NCBI GenBank assembly: GCA_963920635.1
Contig: OY987308.1
Span: forward strand, 9,056,225-9,120,224
Reading direction: 5' to 3'
Length of the DNA stretch: 64,000 nucleotides
DNA from: Pseudeuparius sepicola
Lineage: Eukaryota; Arthropoda; Insecta; Coleoptera; Anthribidae
In this document: piece after piece, positions 60,653 to 64,000 of the stretch
Position numbering within the stretch: position 1 is the first letter of the stretch
Layout of the letters: the number at the start of each line of letters is the position of its first letter
Notes under the pieces: model-generated
Database searches by the model: none
Seen by the model: the letters and a program-made list of their open reading frames with translations, nothing else
Told to the model about the DNA's origin: nothing
Program-made: the position numbers and the translations under genes

Positions 60653-62147
60653 AGACTAAAGAACTAATGTTCCTTTTTTGCGATAGCTACAACAAAATTT
60701 CATTATGAACGGTTTTTCTTAGTTTCTAAATCTCTACTTTTTTCGATACTATTTTACAGAAATCGTAAGCTGCCGCACAATACTGCAATGATTTTGAACA
60801 ATTTTGTCTCCGTGATTTATTAGATCTCCTTTTGGTAAAAGAAGACTAAAGTTGAACCGGAACAAAAAACATGTCCAGTTGAAAGTCTTAGAGGTTTTCG
60901 TGTATCTACTGTGATTTTCTAATTTTTCGACATTAAACTGTTATAAATTATCAAAAAACAATCAGTGTTTAATTTCTCAGACATTTCAAGTATCTATTGT
61001 GGTTTCGTAATTTTTTGATACCATTTCAGTTTAAAGAAGTAAAACTTGTGAAAATTTGAACAAATTTGATTCACGTGTTCAACTTTTTATAAAAGGAGAC
61101 TAGTGAAACAGCTACAACAAAATTTCATTATGAAACTTTTTTCTGGATGGAAAACTATTAGTTTCTAAATGTCTAATTTTTTCGATACTATTTTATCGTA
61201 AACGTAAGCTACCGTACAAAACTGCAAATATTTTGAACAATTTTGTTTCCGTCATTTATTTAGATCTCTTTTTGGTAATAGAAGACTTAAGTTGCCCCAA
61301 ATCAAAAAACAAGCCTGTTGACAATCTTAGAGGTTTTCGTGTATCTACTGTGATTTTGTAATTTTTCGACATTTAAACTAGTAGAATGTTATAAATTATC
61401 AAAAATCAATCACTGTTGAAAATCTCAGACATTACGAGGACCTATTGTGGTTTTGTAATTTCTCAATACTATTTCAGTTTAAAGTAGTAAAAAGTGATTA
61501 ACAAAAGTTCTTCAAAATAAAATCGTAAGCTCTGGAGCTAAACTTGTGAGATTAGAAAAATTTTGATTCCCGTGATCTCCTTTTCATAAAAGGAGACTAA
61601 TGTTTTTTTTTGTGACAGCTGCAACGAAAGTTTATTATGAAAGGTTTTTCTGGTTGGAAAAGTCCTAGTTTCTGAATTCCTAATTTCTTCGATACTACTT
61701 TACTAGTAAATGTACAAAACTGCAAATTTTTTAACAATATTGATTCCGTGGTTTATTTAGACCTCCTTTTGGTAAAACCAGACTAAAGTTGCCCCGAATA
61801 AAAAAAACGTGCCCTGTTGACAGTCTTAGTGGCTCGCTTAGAGGTTTTCGTGTATCTACTGTGATTTAAACTAGTAAAATGTTATAATATCAAAAAACAA
61901 TCACTGTTGAAATTCTCAGACATTTCGAATACCTAAAATGTTACTATTAATAGTTTTTCAGAATAAAATCGTATGCTCCAGAGCAAACCTTGTGAGATTT
62001 TGAACAATTTTGATTCCCGTGATCTCCTTTTCATAAAAGAAGACTAAAGAACTAATGTTCTTTTTTTGTGACAGCTACAACAAAATTTCATAAACCTTGT
62101 GAGATTTTGAACAATTTTGATTCCCGTGATCTCCTCTTCATAAACGA
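60653..62147. repeat. Unit 46: L (1495 bp)
   Basis: Canonical order with GAACCGGAAC. Private CCGTACAAAACTGC in A2. Partner of unit 37, but with the usual 9 T run. Confidence 0.93.
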
Positions 62148-63081
62148 AGACTAAAGAACTAATGTTCCTTTTTTGCGATAGCTACAACAAAATTTCATTA
62201 TGAACGGTTTTTCTTAGTTTCTAAATCTCTACTTTTTTCGATACTATTTTACAGAAATCGTAAGCTGCCGCACAATACTGCAATGATTTTGAACAATTTT
62301 GTCTCCGTGATTTATTAGATCTCCTTTTGGTAAAAGAAGACTAAAGTTGCCCCGAATCAAAAAACATGTCCAGGTTTTCTTGTACATTTCGAGGACCTAT
62401 TGTGTTTTAAAGTTTAAAGTAGTAAAAGTGATAACAAAAGTTCTTCAGAATAAAATCGTAAGCTCTGGAGCTCAACTTGTGAGATTAGAGAAATTTTGAT
62501 TCCCGTGATCTCCTTTTCATAAAAGGAGACTAATGTTTTTTTTTGTGACGGCTGCAACGAAAGTTTACTATGAAAGGTTTTTCTGGTTGGAAAAGTCCTA
62601 GTTTCTGAATTCCTAATTTCTTCGATACTACTTTACTAGTAAATGTACAAAACTGCAAATTTTTTAACAATATCGATTCCGTGGTTTATTTAGACCTCCT
62701 TTTGGTAAAACCAGACTAAAGTTGCCCCGAATAAAAAAAAACGTGCCCTGTTGACAGTCTTAGTGGCTCGCTTAGAGGTTTCCGTGTATCTACTGTGATT
62801 TAAACTAGTAAAATGTTATAATATCAAAAAACAATCACTGTTGAAATTCTCAGACATTTCGAATACCTAAAATGTTACTATTAATAGTTTTTCAGAATAA
62901 AATCGTATGCTCCAGAGCAAACCTTGTGAGATTTTGAACAATTTTGATTCCCGTGATCTCCTTTTCATAAAAGAAGACTAAAGAACTAATGTTCTTTTTT
63001 TGTGACCGCTACAACAAAATTTCATAAACCTTGTGAGATTTTGAACAATTTTGATTCCCGTGATCTCCTTTTCATAAAGGA
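62148..63081. repeat. Unit 47: S, right-domain type (934 bp)
   Basis: Right-domain S markers. It has both GTGACGGCTG (unit 38 marker, 62545) and GTGACCGCTAC (unit 36/45 marker, near 63003), so it combines two lineages. Confidence 0.93.
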
Positions 63082-64000
63082 AGACTAAAGAACTAATGTT
63101 CCTTTTTTGCGATAGCTACAACAAAATTTCATTATGAACGGTTTTTCTTAGTTTCTAAATCTCTACTTTTTTCGATACTATTTTACAGAAATCGTAAGCT
63201 GCCGCACAATACTGCAATGATTTTGAACAATTTTGTCTCCGTGATTTATTAGATCTCCTTTTGGTAAAAGAAGACTAAAGTTGAACCGGAACAAAAAACA
63301 TGTCCAGTTGAAAGTCTTAGAGGTTTTCGTGTATCTACTGTGATTTTCTAATTTTTCGACATTAAACTGTTATAAATTATCAAAAAACAATCAGTGTTTA
63401 ATTTCTCAGACATTTCAAGTATCTATTGTGGTTTCGTAATTTTTTGATACCATTTCAGTTTAAAGAAGTAAAACTTGTGAAAATTTGAACAAATTTGATT
63501 CACGTGTTCAACTTTTTATAAAAGGAGACTAGTGAAACAGCTACAACAAAATTTCATTATGAAACTTTTTTCTGGATGGAAAACTATTAGTTTCTAAATG
63601 TCTAATTTTTTCGATACTATTTTATCGTAAACGTAAGCTACCGTACAATACTGCAAATATTTTGAACAATTTTGTTTCCGTCATTTATTTAGATCTCTTT
63701 TTGGTAATAGAAGACTTAAGTTGCCCCAAATCAAAAAACAAGCCTGTTGACAATCTTAGAGGTTTTCGTGTATCTACTGTGATTTTGTAATTTTTCGACA
63801 TTTAAACTAGTAGAATGTTATAAATTATCAAAAATCAATCACTGTTGAAAATCTCAGACATTACGAGGACCTATTGTGGTTTTGTAATTTCTCAATACTA
63901 TTTCAGTTTAAAGTAGTAAAAAGTGATTAACAAAAGTTCTTCAAAATAAAATCGTAAGCTCTGGAGCTAAACTTGTGAGATTAGAAAAATTTTGATTCCC
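63082..64000. repeat. Unit 48: L or XL, cut by window end
   Basis: A1-B1-A2 and most of B2 are present (919 bp), with GAACCGGAAC in B1. By position it is the partner of unit 39, an XL, but the window ends before the blocks that would decide between L and XL. Confidence 0.9.

Larger units (their letters stand above)
1..64000. repeat. Satellite DNA array with higher-order repeat structure
   Basis: The whole window is head-to-tail tandem repeat in one orientation. Using the A1 anchor GCGATAGCTACAAC, which occurs once per unit, I count 48 units whose spacing falls mainly into three classes: 934, about 1495 and about 2435 bp. Units are built from two related blocks, A (186-190 bp) and B (up to 311 bp), plus a 107 bp remnant s. 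No reading frame longer than about 66 codons exists, and no inverted unit, transposon insertion, telomere repeat or unique sequence was seen. Known biology: arrays of this kind make up centromeric and pericentromeric heterochromatin. Placing this array at a centromere is inference, and the family and species are not recognised. Confidence 0.97.
59719..64000. repeat. Segmental duplication V, copy 2
   Basis: Second copy of 45,684-49,966, running off the window end, so its full extent is unknown. Confidence 0.82.

Noticed and set aside
1..64000. CRISPR-like array (regular repeats)
   Set aside because: Units of 0.7-2.4 kb with near-identical interiors and no unique spacers; not a CRISPR structure.
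1..64000. Ribosomal RNA or tRNA gene clusters as the source of the tandem repetition
   Set aside because: No conserved rRNA segments, tRNA cloverleaf or Pol III box sequences were recognised. Composition and A/T runs are those of satellite DNA.
1..64000. Telomeric or subtelomeric repeats
   Set aside because: No runs of TTAGGG, TTTAGGG, TTAGG or their complements were seen.
1..64000. Assembly collapse or misjoin as the explanation for odd units (707, 1024, 1467, 2152 bp)
   Set aside because: Not ruled out, but the 707-1603 bp variants in the left domain recur in ordered sets, and block lengths add up exactly. I treat them as real pending long-read checks.

Overview
This window is one uninterrupted, non-coding satellite DNA array. 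There is no single-copy sequence in its 64 kb. The DNA is AT-rich (19 G+C in the first 60 bases, and similar or lower elsewhere) and full of short A and T runs. No ATG-to-stop frame exceeds about 66 codons. This makes it nuclear eukaryotic heterochromatin, plausibly centromeric or pericentromeric. I do not recognise the satellite family and cannot name the organism.

Basic grammar. All repeats lie in the same orientation. Two related building blocks alternate: A (186-190 bp) and B (full form 311 bp, deleted forms 254 and 261 bp). A short fused remnant, s (107 bp), is A 5' end plus B 3' end. The canonical higher-order unit L is A1-B1-A2-B2-A3-B3-s, 1495 bp (190+254+186+311+186+261+107, measured at 4983-6477). 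A compact unit S (934 bp) is A1-B'-A3-B3-s, where B' (189 bp) is a B1/B2 fusion. An extended unit XL (about 2435 bp) is A1-B1-A2-B2-A3-(B3/B1 chimera)-A2-B2-A3-B3-s. I count 48 consecutive units: 22 L or near-L, 18 S or S-like, 4 XL, 3 oddly rearranged, and 1 cut by the window end.

Regions. Left domain (1 to about 25.05 kb): L units, with runs of S units that include shortened 814, 806 and 707 bp forms. Much of this domain is two copies of one block: 1.0-4.9 kb recurs 14,041 bp downstream and 7.6-14.0 kb recurs 11,059 bp downstream, the second copy lacking 2,982 bp. Middle domain (25.05 to 40.8 kb): the most rearranged part, holding the 941, 1406, 1024, 2152 and 1467 bp units with visible deletion junctions. 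Right domain (40.8 kb to the end): L, S and XL units carrying fixed private markers (GAACCGGAAC in every B1; ATATCGATTCC and GTTTCCGTG in every S unit). It also shows large duplications at offsets of 10,663 and 14,035 bp.

How it works together. The array reads as a record of unequal crossover, slippage and conversion-like exchange among near-identical units. Notable structural signals are short dyads at the block borders, an imperfect palindrome kept by paired changes between B2 and B3, and unit lengths close to 5, 8 and 13 times 187 bp. No gene, RNA gene, transposon, CRISPR array or regulatory region could be supported.
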